Below, piece after piece: positions 63,823 to 64,000 of a stretch of DNA of 64,000 bases; within the stretch, counting starts at the first letter, position 1; each line of letters begins with the position of its first letter. The stretch comes from Candidatus Defluviibacillus avedoerensis. GTDB lineage: Bacteria; Pseudomonadota; Gammaproteobacteria; Burkholderiales; Burkholderiaceae_C. The DNA lies in NCBI GenBank assembly GCA_016703665.1, contig JADJBS010000007.1, positions 1 through 64,000 of the forward strand, in the 5' to 3' direction. Under the pieces are notes generated by a model. The model ran no database searches. It saw only the letters and a program-made list of their open reading frames with translations, and was not told where the DNA came from. The translations under genes and the position numbers were made by a program.

Positions 63823-64000
63823 TCAGGGCTTCCTGGCAAATAGCCCGGTTCGACCCTTGCCCTGCTGTTTGAAGCGCAAACGCCGCGCCACTTTAGGGTC
63901 AACGGTCAAGGGGCGGTAAATCTCAACACGGTCATTCGGACTTAGCGGTTGAGTTCGGGATGCAGAAAGGTTCCAGACCCCCACATCAAAGTCCTCAGGC
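63823..64000 (-). CDS. RnfH-family ubiquitin-like protein (partial, runs off window)
   Basis: The visible 58 residues are DFDVGVWNLSASRTQPLSPN, DRVEIYRPLTVDPKVARRLR and a basic tail. The DRVEIYRPL-DPK-RR pattern identifies RnfH (UPF0125), a small beta-grasp protein usually encoded next to ratA and smpB. The N-terminal part lies beyond position 64000. It is convergent with the DUF4124 gene. Confidence 0.85.
   Translation of the reverse strand, partial: PEDFDVGVWNLSASRTQPLSPNDRVEIYRPLTVDPKVARRLRFKQQGKGRTGLFARKP

Overview
The window looks like a chromosomal segment of a betaproteobacterium, most likely Burkholderiales/Comamonadaceae. The evidence is GC-rich coding sequence, six Bug/TctC solute receptors, a five-step Hut pathway using HutF and HutG, Bug-linked SDR and PEP-mutase genes, and a recurrent CCCCCACGC...GCCCCCGAGGGG element at gene ends. 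No rRNA, tRNA, CRISPR array, IS element or prophage was recognised.

Layout. 1-5.4 kb: a minus-strand operon (three Bug receptors, a metallo-beta-lactamase-fold hydrolase, an FAD aromatic hydroxylase) in which every gene is frame-broken. 5.4-14.2 kb: a TetR regulator with two operator-like repeats, divergent from a tight operon (phosphotriesterase-like hydrolase, damaged DJ-1/PfpI, RidA, Leu/Ile/Val-type receptor, MaoC, Bug receptor, gamma-glutamyltransferase, acyl-CoA ligase), then a lipoprotein-like agmatine/arginine deiminase. 15.6-23.9 kb: an accessory island with a HigA remnant, DUF2442, a candidate defence operon (WYL regulator, GmrSD-like DUF262/HNH protein, DUF2779 nuclease; the middle gene strikingly AT-rich), a TPR membrane protein, a HAD protein and a MntA/HepT pair. 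23.9-34.8 kb: histidine utilisation in two divergent arms around a HutC-type palindrome: hutU-hutH plus an ABC transporter to the left, hutC-hutD-hutI-hutG-hutF to the right. 34.8-40.6 kb: alpha/beta hydrolase, DenD-like dehydrogenase, acyl-CoA ligase, RutE-like nitroreductase, NTF2-like protein and a PIN/Phd pair. 40.6-45.4 kb: tandem glycine riboswitch and gcvT-gcvH-gcvP. 45.4-51.3 kb: a second PIN module with a large operator, GNAT, a PEP-mutase/Bug/SDR trio, M48 peptidase and pseudouridine synthase. 51.4-58.3 kb: envelope genes around a NarL-type two-component system, with three copies of ATCGCAT-N4-ATGCGAT in the surrounding intergenic regions. 58.4-64 kb: FrnE-like oxidoreductase, hydrolase, AroQ and a QuiC-like 3-dehydroshikimate dehydratase split into two genes, under a divergent IclR regulator with a perfect inverted repeat; then DUF4124 and RnfH genes.

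A technical caution. Many genes, including gcvT, gcvP, hutH and hutU, carry single-base frameshifts, and most of those I could resolve lie in short homopolymers. I read most of them as sequence errors and annotate the intended full-length gene. The 0.3-5.3 kb operon is different: it has several breaks per gene, not all in homopolymers, and probably contains real pseudogenes. The most interesting candidates are the WYL/GmrSD/DUF2779 operon with its 19-bp palindrome and the three-site regulon of the two-component system.
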